From NCBI GenBank assembly GCA_020633415.1, contig JACKDQ010000002.1:682001-746000 (forward strand): a stretch of 64,000 bases of DNA, given 5' to 3'. The translations under genes and the position numbers were made by a program. Positions 9,411-18,846 of this stretch are shown here, one piece after another (position 1 is the stretch's first letter; each line of letters opens with the position of its first letter). The notes under the pieces are model-generated. The model made no database searches. It had not been told where the DNA came from and saw nothing but the letters and a program-made list of their open reading frames with translations. The DNA is from Deltaproteobacteria bacterium (GTDB lineage: Bacteria > Myxococcota_A > Polyangia > GCA-2747355).

Positions 9411-9660
9411 TGAACCTCCTGGGCGCCTGATGTTCCGATAGCAGCGACCTCCACCGCAAGCGGTGTCGCAAAAGACCCACTAAGAATCGGTGCAGCAAAG
9501 GTTATGTAAACTGCTGCAATTTAAGCGATGCGCATCGCGATTCTGCCACCCGAGCCGACGAACTTTTTTTCCCGACCACGGGCGACGCCGAGCAAACGGC
9601 AGCGCAGAAAGGAAAAAACGCCGGGCGGCGTGCCGGGCAAAAGCTCGCTACAATCGACGC

Positions 9661-10308
9661 GTGAATCTTTCATTTGTCCACCCTGAAGAGGTGTTCCGCA
9701 GCATCGAGCCTCAACGCCTCCAGCGACTCGAGGCATTTGTCGACAAGTGGCTTGAGCAGATTCCGCTGCAAGACGAAGCGCGCGCATTGGGTCTGTCCCA
9801 TCGCCAGCTACTCAACGACGTGTGCGACCAAACGCGCTTTGCCGAGCAAGCCGTCGACGTCTTCGCGCCCTTCGAGGGTCATTGGGCAGGCGGCGACCTG
9901 CACGATGCCAGTCGCTGCTATTTTCACGTTTGGTATCCGACAGAGGTCTCGGCCAATTTCGCCGGCCAACGTGTAGCGATGGTCGATAGCGCAGGTCGGC
10001 CGACGCTTGCCTACGACTTTTGCCAGCTGGGCAAAACGCCGAGAATCAGCGGTTTGGTCGGCGCTCGCGCTCACCGCGGCTACGCACTCGATCAAGAAGC
10101 CTTGCTTTGGATCGCCGAAGAGCGCGACAACCAGTTCTCCGTGCACCTCGAGCGAGTCTGGGCCAAAGGACAACTCTACGATATACGCGGTATCGTCGTG
10201 GCGCTGACAGAAGACAGCGTGAGGGTGACTGCCCGTTCCGATTGGCGCTATCACCGACTGACCGACGGCGCTGTCGATAGCCTTTTGCAGAAACTTTCCA
10301 ACCGATGA
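9661..10308 (+). CDS. Hypothetical soluble protein
   Basis: A 215-residue protein I do not recognise. No signal peptide or membrane segment is visible. It begins with a helical, Leu/Glu-rich region and continues with alternating strands, including the aromatic-rich CYFHVWYPTE and a Cys-containing YDFCQLGKTPR. The frame is open upstream to 9490; the GTG at 9661 is chosen because the protein-like composition starts there, but no strong ribosome site supports it. The gene ends ten bases before the YfcG-like GST gene on the same strand, so they probably form an operon, which hints at a redox or detoxification link. Confidence 0.65.
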   Translation: MNLSFVHPEEVFRSIEPQRLQRLEAFVDKWLEQIPLQDEARALGLSHRQLLNDVCDQTRFAEQAVDVFAPFEGHWAGGDLHDASRCYFHVWYPTEVSANFAGQRVAMVDSAGRPTLAYDFCQLGKTPRISGLVGARAHRGYALDQEALLWIAEERDNQFSVHLERVWAKGQLYDIRGIVVALTEDSVRVTARSDWRYHRLTDGAVDSLLQKLSNR

Positions 10309-10318
10309 GAGGCAGCCG

Positions 10319-10990
10319 ATGATCAAACTCTACACAGCACCCACCCCCAATGGCCACAAGGCCTCAGTCGCACTGGAGGAGCTCGCGCTGCCCTACGAAG
10401 TCCAGGCAATCGACCTCGGCCAAGGCGTGCAAAAACAGCCGTGGTTTCTCGAACTCAATCCAAACGGCCGAATACCGGTGATCGTCGATCAGGGTGCCGA
10501 CAACTTTGCAGTGTTCGAATCAGGCGCGATCCTGATCTACCTCGCCGAAAAGGCTGGAGCGCTTTTGCCAAGCGACACCCGCGCTCGATCGCGCGTGCTG
10601 CAGTGGCTAATGTTCCAAATGGGCGGCGTCGGCCCGATGATGGGTCAGGCTAACGTGTTTCTGCGCTATGCGCCCGAGAAGATCCCTTACGCCATCGAAC
10701 GCTATCAGAAAGAGTCGCTGCGACTGCTGACCGTGCTCGATCAGCAATTGCGCAAAAGCGAATTTTTGGCAGGCGACTACTCGATCGCTGACATCGCAAA
10801 CTTTTGCTGGGCACGGACTGCGAGTTGGTCGGGCCTCGAGATCGAGCAGCTTCTCGGCCTCAAGCGCTGGATCGATCAGATCAGCGAGCGACCTGCGGTC
10901 ATCCGGGGCTTGGCGATTCCCGCGCCGATCGGTGGCGAGAAACTTTCCAAGACCGAGATCGAGGCCACCGGACGCAAACTGGTCGAGTAG
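10319..10990 (+). CDS. Nu-class glutathione S-transferase / disulfide-bond reductase (YfcG-like)
   Basis: A 223-residue cytoplasmic GST. The N-terminus IKLYTAPTPNGHKASVALEE closely matches the YfcG/YghU-type signature, where Thr and Asn of the TPNGHK segment contact glutathione. It is followed by LNPNGRIPVIVDQ with the conserved cis-Pro and by FESGAILIYLAEK. The segment QMGGVGPMMGQANVF is also typical of this group. Members act as GSH-dependent disulfide reductases rather than classical transferases; this is known of the family and inferred here. A GAGAGGCAGCCG stretch gives a ribosome site. It follows the unknown gene at 9661 closely. Confidence 0.93.
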   Translation: MIKLYTAPTPNGHKASVALEELALPYEVQAIDLGQGVQKQPWFLELNPNGRIPVIVDQGADNFAVFESGAILIYLAEKAGALLPSDTRARSRVLQWLMFQMGGVGPMMGQANVFLRYAPEKIPYAIERYQKESLRLLTVLDQQLRKSEFLAGDYSIADIANFCWARTASWSGLEIEQLLGLKRWIDQISERPAVIRGLAIPAPIGGEKLSKTEIEATGRKLVE

Positions 10991-11050
10991 CGCCGCGCTG
11001 CCGGCTACCGAAGGCCTCGCTGAAAAGAGCCCACGCTCTCAAACGCTTCG

Positions 11051-11509
11051 CTAATCCGCAGAGGGCGTCGGCTTGAAGAAGATACACTCGGTTTGACCGA
11101 CGACAACAAAATCGCTGATCGCGCCGACCTGCCGAAACCCTTCCCGATGATAGAACCGCTGGCCAAGCTGGTTGCACTGATTGACCAAGAGCATCAGCCC
11201 GACACCCGCCAGCCTCTCGGCCGCCGACAACAGCTCGCCACCGACACCTTGGCCACGTGCGGTCGGAGCAACAACGATCAGGCGCAAATATCCGCAGCGA
11301 TCGAACGCACCGTCGAGCACCACCCAGGCAAAACCACAAAGCACTTGCTGGCGTCGACAAACCAGCAGGCGGTGACGCGGGTCAGCGACCACCCGGCTTA
11401 GCCGCTCGCTCAACCCGTCGGGGGCAATGCGATAGGCAGCAAACGTCTGATCGCCGACGACCCAGTCGACGACGAGCGAGATGTCAGCGGGCGCCAGATC
11501 TTCGATCAT
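11051..11509 (-). CDS. GNAT family N-acetyltransferase
   Basis: A 152-residue protein with the GNAT fold. The acetyl-CoA pyrophosphate loop is visible as VVAPTARGQGVGGELL (motif A, RGQGVG), preceded by the strand YLRLIVV. The C-terminus holds the typical YHREGFRQVG segment of motif B. The acceptor substrate is not known. Its start lies inside the end of the upstream deacetylase-like gene (26-base overlap on the same strand), so the two are probably translated from one message. Confidence 0.9.
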   Translation of the reverse strand: MIEDLAPADISLVVDWVVGDQTFAAYRIAPDGLSERLSRVVADPRHRLLVCRRQQVLCGFAWVVLDGAFDRCGYLRLIVVAPTARGQGVGGELLSAAERLAGVGLMLLVNQCNQLGQRFYHREGFRQVGAISDFVVVGQTECIFFKPTPSAD

Positions 11510-13403
11510 CGGAGCGATAGTCTAGCGCGTGTGTCGCCGGCGCGAACAGTCGAATCGGCTGTCCACCGCGACGAAAGCTCAGCTTCAACCGACGAATCGG
11601 GCGCTGCGCCTGGATCCAGACCAGGTCACCGCGGCGCCAATACCCGACGTCCGGCTCCACGCGCAGCGAATCGAAATGCCGCGGCAACTGCAGCGTCAAG
11701 CCGTTGGGCAACTCGCTGGCGCTGCTCAGCACGACACCATCGCGTTGATAGTCCACCCGAACTGCGGCTACCGCCCGCAGCTGCCCGATCAGCTGCGCGA
11801 TCGTCGCACTCCACAGCCCCTGAGGTCGATTGCGACCAGCCAGCGCCGCAAACAGCGCATCAGCGTCAGCGCGCAAGCGATAGTCGCCGTTCGGCAAGCG
11901 ATGCAGCAACGTTCGCGATGGCTCCTCAGCCAGCGCGCTATCGAGGTAGGTATGGGCGATCAGCAGTCCGTGCGCGGCGATCAACCGCTGCACGTTCGCC
12001 GGCCGCAAACGCGCGAACAAACGGGACCGCTTGTGGTGAAAGAATTCGCTGGCAAAGGCCTCGAAGCGCAGTTCCGCAGTCTTACTCGGCCAAACCGGAT
12101 AGACCACAGTCGGCCGCCAAGGGCCTCGCTGCGGGCGAAACAAGTCGAGCCGTTCGCCGACCGAAATTTCCCGCACCGCCCAGAGATACCGCAGCCCATG
12201 ACTGCCGAGCACAGCGAGCTGATACCAGCGACTGCCGGGGCGACTACCCTGATTGCTCAGCGCATCGCAGTTCTTGTCGGGGCGGTGATCGATCCAACTC
12301 TCAAAAGTTAGGCCGCGATGCTTGGCGTCGATCAGTGCGGCGCGGGTCGTCGCCGTGCTGTCCGAAGCGCCGCTGGGCGAGTGCAGCGCGATCTCCGCGC
12401 CTTTGGCGCGCATCGTTTCGAGCAGCTGCACAAAGCGCGGATCGGAGAACTGCCGCGCATGACCCGGACTCGGCCGCAGGAAGATCGCCTTGGTGATCGT
12501 CAGGCCGCGGTTGATCAGCCCTGGGTAGCGCGGACCGATCCGGCCGGCGACTAGCGCTCCCGTCTGACCGAATAGCAGCGCCTCGGTCCGCTCGCTGCTT
12601 GCACGGTCGGCGTGATCGGTAAATACCAGTGCCGCGCGTCTGGCCGCGGGATAACGTCGAACCAACAGCGGGTCTAGTCGTCCAAGGTAAATCGCAAAGT
12701 GAAGTGAGCGTCGCTCGCCCCGACGCAACGGGCGCACTGAAGGCTGAATCGTCGGCCGTTGAGCGTTGCTTTGCGGACCATCATCGCATGCCAAGAAGCG
12801 CGTCAGCGGATGATTGGCGCTGTGATAGCTTTCCAGCTCAAGCTGTAACATCCGGCCCCGCGGCCTGACCCACAGCCCCTCGCCATGGCCGACCAGGGTC
12901 AACTCCGCGGCCGCCGCAACAACGCGCGCAACCTGCGGACTAAACCCATCGATGAAATAGGGCGCTCGTCCGTCTCTCCAGCGATAGGATCGGTCGATGT
13001 GCTGCGCGCGGGCATCGCTGAGCGACCAGAGCAGCGTTTCTGCTGCCAAGCTCTGGTCGCGCAAGGAGACCACGTCCAAGCGCCCCTCAAGACGCTGCTC
13101 GCGATAGTCAAAGCTGAGCTTGGTCTCATTATCGGCGTCACGATGTTCGGCAGACACCGTCCAGCGGTCGGCCGAGCCACGCGTCAACCGCAAAGCGCGA
13201 AAGACCTGCTCAAGCGGCCGCCTTCCGACGACCTGCCGCCGCAGGCGCGGCAGCAGAACCAAGCGGTGGCCCGCCGCACTGATCGAAAGTTCACCCGCAG
13301 CGACACGCAAGCGCCGCTGAGGTTCGCCGTGACCGCTACGGCTGGTCACGCAACAGACGACGACGGCCAGCAGACAAGACGGCACAACCGCTCGGCGGTG
13401 CAT
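11484..13403 (-). CDS. Secreted polysaccharide-deacetylase-like protein, divergent
   Basis: A 639-residue protein with a short N-terminal signal (basic start, then a Leu/Val/Cys-rich core to about residue 22). No confident family match is seen for the first 250 residues. The middle part resembles a NodB-type (CE4) beta barrel: the strand ALVFTDHADRASS is like the metal-binding Asp motif, and GAEIALHSPSGASD is like the HxxxH-bearing motif although the second His is missing. A helical and then beta-rich C-terminus follows. Catalysis is therefore uncertain. It starts one base after the ccoS stop codon and may be transcribed with the cbb3 operon. Confidence 0.6.
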   Translation of the reverse strand: MHRRAVVPSCLLAVVVCCVTSRSGHGEPQRRLRVAAGELSISAAGHRLVLLPRLRRQVVGRRPLEQVFRALRLTRGSADRWTVSAEHRDADNETKLSFDYREQRLEGRLDVVSLRDQSLAAETLLWSLSDARAQHIDRSYRWRDGRAPYFIDGFSPQVARVVAAAAELTLVGHGEGLWVRPRGRMLQLELESYHSANHPLTRFLACDDGPQSNAQRPTIQPSVRPLRRGERRSLHFAIYLGRLDPLLVRRYPAARRAALVFTDHADRASSERTEALLFGQTGALVAGRIGPRYPGLINRGLTITKAIFLRPSPGHARQFSDPRFVQLLETMRAKGAEIALHSPSGASDSTATTRAALIDAKHRGLTFESWIDHRPDKNCDALSNQGSRPGSRWYQLAVLGSHGLRYLWAVREISVGERLDLFRPQRGPWRPTVVYPVWPSKTAELRFEAFASEFFHHKRSRLFARLRPANVQRLIAAHGLLIAHTYLDSALAEEPSRTLLHRLPNGDYRLRADADALFAALAGRNRPQGLWSATIAQLIGQLRAVAAVRVDYQRDGVVLSSASELPNGLTLQLPRHFDSLRVEPDVGYWRRGDLVWIQAQRPIRRLKLSFRRGGQPIRLFAPATHALDYRSDDRRSGAR

Positions 13404-13404
13404 C

Positions 13405-13599
13405 TTAGCCTACCGTAGGAGGATCTACGTCATTGCGGCTGCTGCGCGAGGGCGGCAGCGGCTCATCGTCGATCAGCATCCGGCGTGCTGGCGTATCGAG
13501 GTCATCGAATTGGCCACGACGCACGGCCCAGATAAACAGCGCCACCGCCACACCGACGATCAGCAAAGCAAGCGGCAAAACGATGTAGAGTGCCGACAT
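13405..13599 (-). CDS. ccoS: cbb3-type cytochrome oxidase assembly protein CcoS
   Basis: A 64-residue single-span membrane protein. The start MSALYIVLPLALLIVG with one hydrophobic helix, followed directly by AVRRGQFDDLDTPARRML, is the hallmark of CcoS/FixS, which helps insert haem and copper into the cbb3 oxidase. The ATG at 13599 is preferred over longer forms because it begins at the conserved sequence. It lies 32 bases after ccoI in the same run of genes, the usual place for ccoS. Confidence 0.93.
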   Translation of the reverse strand: MSALYIVLPLALLIVGVAVALFIWAVRRGQFDDLDTPARRMLIDDEPLPPSRSSRNDVDPPTVG

Positions 13600-13631
13600 C
13601 GTCCGGAGCCTAGCACTTTGCCTCGCTGCTG

Positions 13632-16124
13632 TCAGCGCGGCAGCTCGGCAGGAGACCCGGCCCGCTCGGCTACCGACGGCGTGGCGGTCGATGCCTGGGG
13701 AAACGTCTTGCTGTAAAAGGAGCTGACCAACACCGTCAAAGAGGAGAGCGGCATCAGGATCGCCGCGACCAACGGATTGAGCAGCCCGCAGACCGCCATC
13801 GTGGCACCAACGACGTTGTAGCACAGCGAGAAAGCGAAATTGCGATAGATCGTGCCCAGCGTACGCTTGGCCGCGAACAACAACTCGGTCAGGCCATACA
13901 GCCCGGGCTTGCTGGTGTAAACATCAGCAACTTCCAGACTGGCCTCCGCACCACCGCAGACGGCGATCGACGTCGTCGCCGCCGCCAACGCGGCTGCATC
14001 GTTGACACCATCGCCAACCATCACCACGGTCTGCCGCTTGCTGTCCTCGGCAACGCGAAGGGCCTTTTCTTCCGGGCTCACCGCTCCGAGGCAGTCGTGT
14101 TCGGCGATCCCCAGCCGGCGACCAATACCACGCACAACGCGCGGATCGTCGCCCGAGAGCAGGCCGACCTGCCAACCTGCGGCGCGTAGCTCCGCGACGG
14201 TCTGCTTGGCTTCGGCGCGCAGCGGATCGCCAAAGGCCGCTGCTGCGATAGTACGTCCTTCCTCAGCGACCAATACCGGGGTTAGTCCTTCCTCGGCCCA
14301 GCGCTCGACCATTTGCAGCAGCTCGGCACTCGGCGGCTCGGCAACCTCACGAAGATAGCGCGGCGAACCGATCGTCAGCCGCTTGCCGTCGACACGCCCA
14401 TGGATCCCAAACCCCTGCGACTCTTTGACATCGGTTACCGTAGTTAGCGGCGCGCCGGTGGCATCGACATCCACTGCCGAGACCAAAGCACGGGCTAGCG
14501 GATGCGCGCTATGTCGCTCCAGCGCGGCCACTGCATCCCGTAGTGCAGGGTCTCCGGTCCAAGCGATCAGTCGCACGCGGTTTTCGGTCAAGGTGCCGGT
14601 CTTGTCCAGCCAAATCCGTCCAGGCTTGCGCAAGCGCTCCAGCACGTCGGCCCCCTTAACGAAGATACCCCGCTGCGCGGCACGACCGATCGCCAGACTG
14701 ACCGCGAGCGGGGTGGCTAAGCCAAGCGCACAGGGGCAGGTGACGATCAGTAAGGCCACGGCGTTTTCGATCGCCAAATCGACGCCACCGGGCAACCAGA
14801 CGAAGAAGGTAAAGATCGCCAGGCTAAGCGTCGCCGCGACGAAAGCACCAGCGATCCGATCAGCCAAGAGCACGATCGGTGCACGGCGCCGCGAGTACTC
14901 AGCGATTCGCTCCATCAGCTGGCCAATCCGGCTTTGCTCGCCGGTGCGCTCGACGCGGATCAGCAGGCGCGCGCTGACGTTGAGCGTTCCTGCGGCAACC
15001 TTTGCACCCGGCGCCAGCGGAACTGGCAACGATTCGCCGGTCAGCAGCGCCAAGTCGACCGACGATTCGCCGCGCAGCACCTCGCCATCGGCGGGGATCG
15101 AGTCACCCGCACGTACTTCGACAATATCGCCGACGGCGATTACTTCGATCGGTACTTCGTGGACACGCTCGTCATCGTCGAGCCGACGGACCACTCGAGG
15201 CGTCAGTGAATAGAGCAGCTGCGCCGCGTCCGCCGCGCCCTGCTGCTGACGAGTCTGCAAGAAGCGGCCGATCAACAGCAAGAAGATCAAGACCGTCACC
15301 GAGTCGAAGTAGATCTCACCCCTTCCGCTAAACGTGTTTAGCGCGCCAGAGACAAACCCGGCGCCAATACCGATCGAGATCGGCAAGTCCATATGCAGAC
15401 GGCGAGCGCGCAGCGCGCCAAGCGCACCACGATAAAACACCGCCGCCGACCAGAGCACCGCCGGCAACGAGACCACCAGCGAGGCCCAGCGGAAGAGGTT
15501 CGCGTGCGCCCGCTCCATTTGATCAAACATGCCGGCGTAGAGCGCGAAAGCCATCAGCATCACATTGCCAGCCACAGCACCCGCCACCGCGATCCGCGTC
15601 AGCAGCCGGCGCTGCTCTTTGCGACGCTGCTGCTGGCGATCGACGCCACGGTAGGGGTGAGACGGATAGCCAAACCGATCGAGCTGCCGCGCGATCGTTG
15701 AGAGCTTGATCCGCTTGGGATCGTATTCGACGCGCGCTAACTGACGCCCCAGATCCAGTCGACAGCGATAGACCCCATCGAAAAACGCTGGCAGCCGCTC
15801 GACTAGCCACACACAGGCCGTGCAATGCACGCCCTCGAGGTAAAGATCGATCGCGACGCGCCCATCCTCGGCGGGCTCGACATAGAGCAGCGCGAATTGC
15901 GGATCATCGAAATCCGTGTAGCTGCGGTCGGTGGTACGCGCTGGTTGCCGATTCGAATCGGTGAACTTGTAAAAGTCAGTCAGCTGCTCTCGATGCAGGA
16001 CACCATAGACCGCCTGGCAGCCAGCACAGCAGAACTGCTGCTCCAACTGCGGATCGAGCAGTCCTTCGGGGACGGGTAGACCGCAATGGGCACAGGGAAC
16101 GCTCATCGATACGGCTTTCGTCAC
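13632..16124 (-). CDS. ccoI: Copper-translocating P-type ATPase CcoI/FixI
   Basis: An 830-residue P1B-type ATPase in the inner membrane that moves copper for cbb3 oxidase assembly. The N-terminus has the FixI-type cysteine clusters (CAHC at 11-14, FCCAGC at 31-36), then a heavy-metal-associated domain with CTAC at 101-104. Membrane helices follow, with the ion channel motif TCPCALG, the phosphorylation site DKTGTLTE, the HP motif SAHPLA and the hinge GDGVNDA. All catalytic motifs are intact. The start is GTG at 16124, immediately after the safE stop; an ATG at 16106 is an alternative. It belongs to the ccoGHI-S assembly group. Confidence 0.96.
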   Translation of the reverse strand: MTKAVSMSVPCAHCGLPVPEGLLDPQLEQQFCCAGCQAVYGVLHREQLTDFYKFTDSNRQPARTTDRSYTDFDDPQFALLYVEPAEDGRVAIDLYLEGVHCTACVWLVERLPAFFDGVYRCRLDLGRQLARVEYDPKRIKLSTIARQLDRFGYPSHPYRGVDRQQQRRKEQRRLLTRIAVAGAVAGNVMLMAFALYAGMFDQMERAHANLFRWASLVVSLPAVLWSAAVFYRGALGALRARRLHMDLPISIGIGAGFVSGALNTFSGRGEIYFDSVTVLIFLLLIGRFLQTRQQQGAADAAQLLYSLTPRVVRRLDDDERVHEVPIEVIAVGDIVEVRAGDSIPADGEVLRGESSVDLALLTGESLPVPLAPGAKVAAGTLNVSARLLIRVERTGEQSRIGQLMERIAEYSRRRAPIVLLADRIAGAFVAATLSLAIFTFFVWLPGGVDLAIENAVALLIVTCPCALGLATPLAVSLAIGRAAQRGIFVKGADVLERLRKPGRIWLDKTGTLTENRVRLIAWTGDPALRDAVAALERHSAHPLARALVSAVDVDATGAPLTTVTDVKESQGFGIHGRVDGKRLTIGSPRYLREVAEPPSAELLQMVERWAEEGLTPVLVAEEGRTIAAAAFGDPLRAEAKQTVAELRAAGWQVGLLSGDDPRVVRGIGRRLGIAEHDCLGAVSPEEKALRVAEDSKRQTVVMVGDGVNDAAALAAATTSIAVCGGAEASLEVADVYTSKPGLYGLTELLFAAKRTLGTIYRNFAFSLCYNVVGATMAVCGLLNPLVAAILMPLSSLTVLVSSFYSKTFPQASTATPSVAERAGSPAELPR

Positions 16125-16937
16125 CTAGTGGTGATCATGCGCTGGAGCGTGTGTCTGCTGCGACGGCGCAACGTGCCGCGCAGGCTGACGATGCGCAGCA
16201 TTGTCTGCTTTTGGCGTGTAGATCATCGGCAGTGCGCCGTGATGCTTGTGATGAGCCTGAGGAGATACTCCGGCTCGCCAGACAAGCGAGTAAACGCCGA
16301 TCGCGATCACGACCATCGCCGTGACAGCTGGTAGTCGACGTCCCAAGCGCCGCATCACGCCATGCAATCCAAGCCCCAGACCGAGCAGTGCGGGAACCGT
16401 GCCCAACCAGAACGCGGTCATCACCGCAACCCCACCGCCGACGCTGCCTGTCGAGGCCGCCCCAACGACGAATGCATAAAGCCAGCCGCAGGGCAGAATC
16501 GTGGTGAGCAGCCCCAAACTTAGCGCACGAAACACCGGCGGGCGTTGATTCAGTCGATCGGTGAACCTGCCCAACACCGCGCCAAAACGGGCACCCACCC
16601 TGCGCAAGATTCGCGGCTGCTTGAGGCCGAGGGTCGGCAGCAGCATCACCACGCCCCAAATCACCATCAGCGCACCAGCTGTCAACATTGCACCACGTTG
16701 AATCGAAGCCAAGCGCCCCATCCGATCGATACCAGCGCCGAGCAAGCCGGCAACGCCACCGAGGCCGAGATAGGTCACCAGTCGCCCAGCGTTGTAAGCC
16801 AGATGCGCGAGCCAGCGCGCGCGCCGAGTCTGCTGCGAACCACCAGCGTAAAAGGCGACGAAACCACCACACATCCCAACACAGTGCAAGCTACCGAGCA
16901 GGCTGGCGACGAAGATCGAAACGAGCAGCGGAAACAT
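16125..16937 (-). CDS. SafE/TauE-like membrane protein of cbb3 assembly cluster
   Basis: A 270-residue inner-membrane protein with about six helices. The N-terminal segment LGSLHCVGMCGGFVAFY and the later LPCGWLYAFVVG are the signature Cys/Gly-rich motifs of the UreH-like/SafE family, which is often encoded between ccoH and ccoI. It may move copper or a reductant across the membrane; this is inferred from the family and location. The C-terminal tail is rich in His (HHKHHG, HAPAHDHH), suggesting metal binding on the soluble side. It sits 14 bases after ccoH and abuts ccoI. Confidence 0.88.
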   Translation of the reverse strand: MFPLLVSIFVASLLGSLHCVGMCGGFVAFYAGGSQQTRRARWLAHLAYNAGRLVTYLGLGGVAGLLGAGIDRMGRLASIQRGAMLTAGALMVIWGVVMLLPTLGLKQPRILRRVGARFGAVLGRFTDRLNQRPPVFRALSLGLLTTILPCGWLYAFVVGAASTGSVGGGVAVMTAFWLGTVPALLGLGLGLHGVMRRLGRRLPAVTAMVVIAIGVYSLVWRAGVSPQAHHKHHGALPMIYTPKADNAAHRQPARHVAPSQQTHAPAHDHH

Positions 16938-16951
16938 CGGCGTCCCCCGCG

Positions 16952-17437
16952 CTAACTTCCGGCAACGAGTTCGCGCTTGAGTTGCGCGGTGAAGCGCTGT
17001 TTGCCGCGCTCAACAACGATCTGCAAGCTCCACAGGCCAACTCGGCCGTAGCCCAGCCGAGCAACGTAATGCCCATCGCCCCTGGGCGAAAGCCGAGCGC
17101 GGAAGCGTTGATTGCCTCGCGCTTGATGAAATATCTCCGCGTCGACTTGCGCGCCATCGATCGCCTTGCCGGAGCGATCGCGCAACGTTAGCTGCAGCTC
17201 CAAGCGACGATTGGCTGACGGGCTCAGCGCCGCTAAGAGCTGCCAACCCAATCGACGATTTTCGCGCTGTTGCTCCATCGTCTGGTCCCAGGCGAGCGCG
17301 CGTTGATAGTAGTTTGCCTCAACGTGATGCGACGGATCACCCGTCGCCTTGACGATCAGCACCGCAACAAAAGCCGCCTGCGCAACGAGCAGACCGACAA
17401 CAAACAGAATCCAGCGCGCTCCGCTCTTTTTACCCAT
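16952..17437 (-). CDS. ccoH: FixH/CcoH-like cbb3 oxidase assembly protein
   Basis: A 161-residue protein with one N-terminal helix (about residues 10-30) and a periplasmic beta domain. The segment KATGDPSHHVEANYYQRALAW is the FixH signature, with the conserved ANYYxxxxxWD pattern. FixH/CcoH stays with the mature cbb3 oxidase and is needed for its stability or copper insertion. The ATG at 17437 overlaps the ccoG stop codon by one base, so translation is probably coupled. Confidence 0.9.
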   Translation of the reverse strand: MGKKSGARWILFVVGLLVAQAAFVAVLIVKATGDPSHHVEANYYQRALAWDQTMEQQRENRRLGWQLLAALSPSANRRLELQLTLRDRSGKAIDGAQVDAEIFHQARGNQRFRARLSPRGDGHYVARLGYGRVGLWSLQIVVERGKQRFTAQLKRELVAGS

Positions 17438-18825
17438 TACGACGCTTCCTTCGGCCCAAGCAGCCGGTAGGCCTTGATCGCTTCAAATCCCTGGCCGTCG
17501 CTCACACGAAAGCGAACCCTCTTCACGCCAGCAGCGATCTGCTTGCGGTCAAAGATCACGAACACGCTGGTGCGTGCTGTCTCGCCATCCGCAGCAGGCA
17601 GCGGGTTTTGGGGAGCTACCAGGTTGGCCTGGGGAAAATCAAGCAGTTCGATGCGATAGTTCTTTGCCGCGCCACTGCGGTTGACGACCTTGATGCGGAT
17701 CTGATTGGACACCTGGCCGGTACCGAGCAGCGAGAACGGTGCGCCAATGCCGCGCAGCAGCGTGACGTCTGCATTTCCGCGCTGGCCGACCGTCCAGCCA
17801 AACAGCAGAGCGACCACCAGCAAAATCGCTGGATAGACGATGACGCGCGGTCGCAAGAAGCCGCGCTTCGCGCCCTCGAGTTCGTCTTGCGAAGCATAGC
17901 GGATCAAGCCCGTCGGCCGACCGACCTTGGTCATCATCGCATCACAAGCATCGATACACTGGGTGCAGTGAATGCACTCCATCTGCAGCCCACGACGAAT
18001 GTCAACGCCTGTCGGACAGGTCGCAACACAAGCGCGACAGTCGATGCAGTCGCCGAGATCTGCGGCCGCTTTTGCCTGCTTGAGCTTGCCGCGCGGTTCG
18101 CCGCGCCGTTCGTCGTATCCGACGATCAGCGAACGGCGGTCGAGTAGCACCGACTGAAAGCGGCCATAGGGACAAGCGACGAGGCACGTCTGCTCGCGGA
18201 ACCAGCCAAAGTCGAGAAACATCAGCGCCGTCGTGGCTAGCATCACCAGAAACGCCGCTGGGTGCTCGACCGGCGAGCGCTGCACCCAGTAGAACAACCG
18301 ATCGACACCAACAAAATACGCTAAGAATGTGTGGGCCAAAAACGCCGAGATCAACACGAAGGCCAGCTGCTTGAGCAGCCTGCGAGTCACGCTGACGTCT
18401 CCGCGCTTGCGGTTCTTGCCGAGCACCAGCCGTTCGATCGGCCGGTAGAGAAACTCCATGTAGACCGTCTGCGGACACGCCCAGCCACACCACACGCGCC
18501 CGAAGAGCGCGGTGAGCAGGAAGATCGCGATCACGATGCCCAGACCGAGCAACATCAACAACACCGTGTCGGTCGGCAGCAGCGTGACACCAAAGAAAGT
18601 GAACTGCCGCAACTGCAGATCGAGCAGGATCAACGGCTTACCGTTGAACTTGATGTACGGGATCAGCGAAAACAGCGCGATCAACGAATAGGCGACCCAT
18701 GCCCGCCTCTTGAAAAACACCCCTCGCCAAAGCTTGGGATCGAGACGGCGGCGCGAGCCATCAACGTTGAGCGTAGAAAGGACCGGTTCGTCCGGATTCG
18801 GGGGGATCAGCGAAGAACTACTCAT
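17437..18825 (-). CDS. ccoG: cbb3 oxidase accessory ferredoxin-like protein CcoG (FixG/RdxA)
   Basis: A 462-residue membrane protein with several helices, two [4Fe-4S] cluster motifs and a C-terminal Ig-like beta domain. The helical part holds the typical VWCGWACPQTVYMEF; the clusters read CIDCRACVATCPTG and CIHCTQCIDAC. CcoG reduces copper from Cu(II) to Cu(I) for insertion into the oxidase in studied bacteria. The start ATG has AGGTGCTAG before it. It lies 21 bases downstream of ccoP. Confidence 0.96.
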   Translation of the reverse strand: MSSSSLIPPNPDEPVLSTLNVDGSRRRLDPKLWRGVFFKRRAWVAYSLIALFSLIPYIKFNGKPLILLDLQLRQFTFFGVTLLPTDTVLLMLLGLGIVIAIFLLTALFGRVWCGWACPQTVYMEFLYRPIERLVLGKNRKRGDVSVTRRLLKQLAFVLISAFLAHTFLAYFVGVDRLFYWVQRSPVEHPAAFLVMLATTALMFLDFGWFREQTCLVACPYGRFQSVLLDRRSLIVGYDERRGEPRGKLKQAKAAADLGDCIDCRACVATCPTGVDIRRGLQMECIHCTQCIDACDAMMTKVGRPTGLIRYASQDELEGAKRGFLRPRVIVYPAILLVVALLFGWTVGQRGNADVTLLRGIGAPFSLLGTGQVSNQIRIKVVNRSGAAKNYRIELLDFPQANLVAPQNPLPAADGETARTSVFVIFDRKQIAAGVKRVRFRVSDGQGFEAIKAYRLLGPKEAS

Positions 18826-18846
18826 CTAGCACCTCACAAGGTGCGG

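Noticed and set aside
9525..9538. Perfect 14-bp palindrome GCGATGCGCATCGC upstream of the unknown gene at 9661
   Set aside because: In a GC-rich 64-kb window several such palindromes are expected by chance and this one has no positional support.
15002..15331. Arg/Pro-rich open frame on the plus strand inside ccoI
   Set aside because: Low-complexity shadow of a well-supported gene on the other strand.
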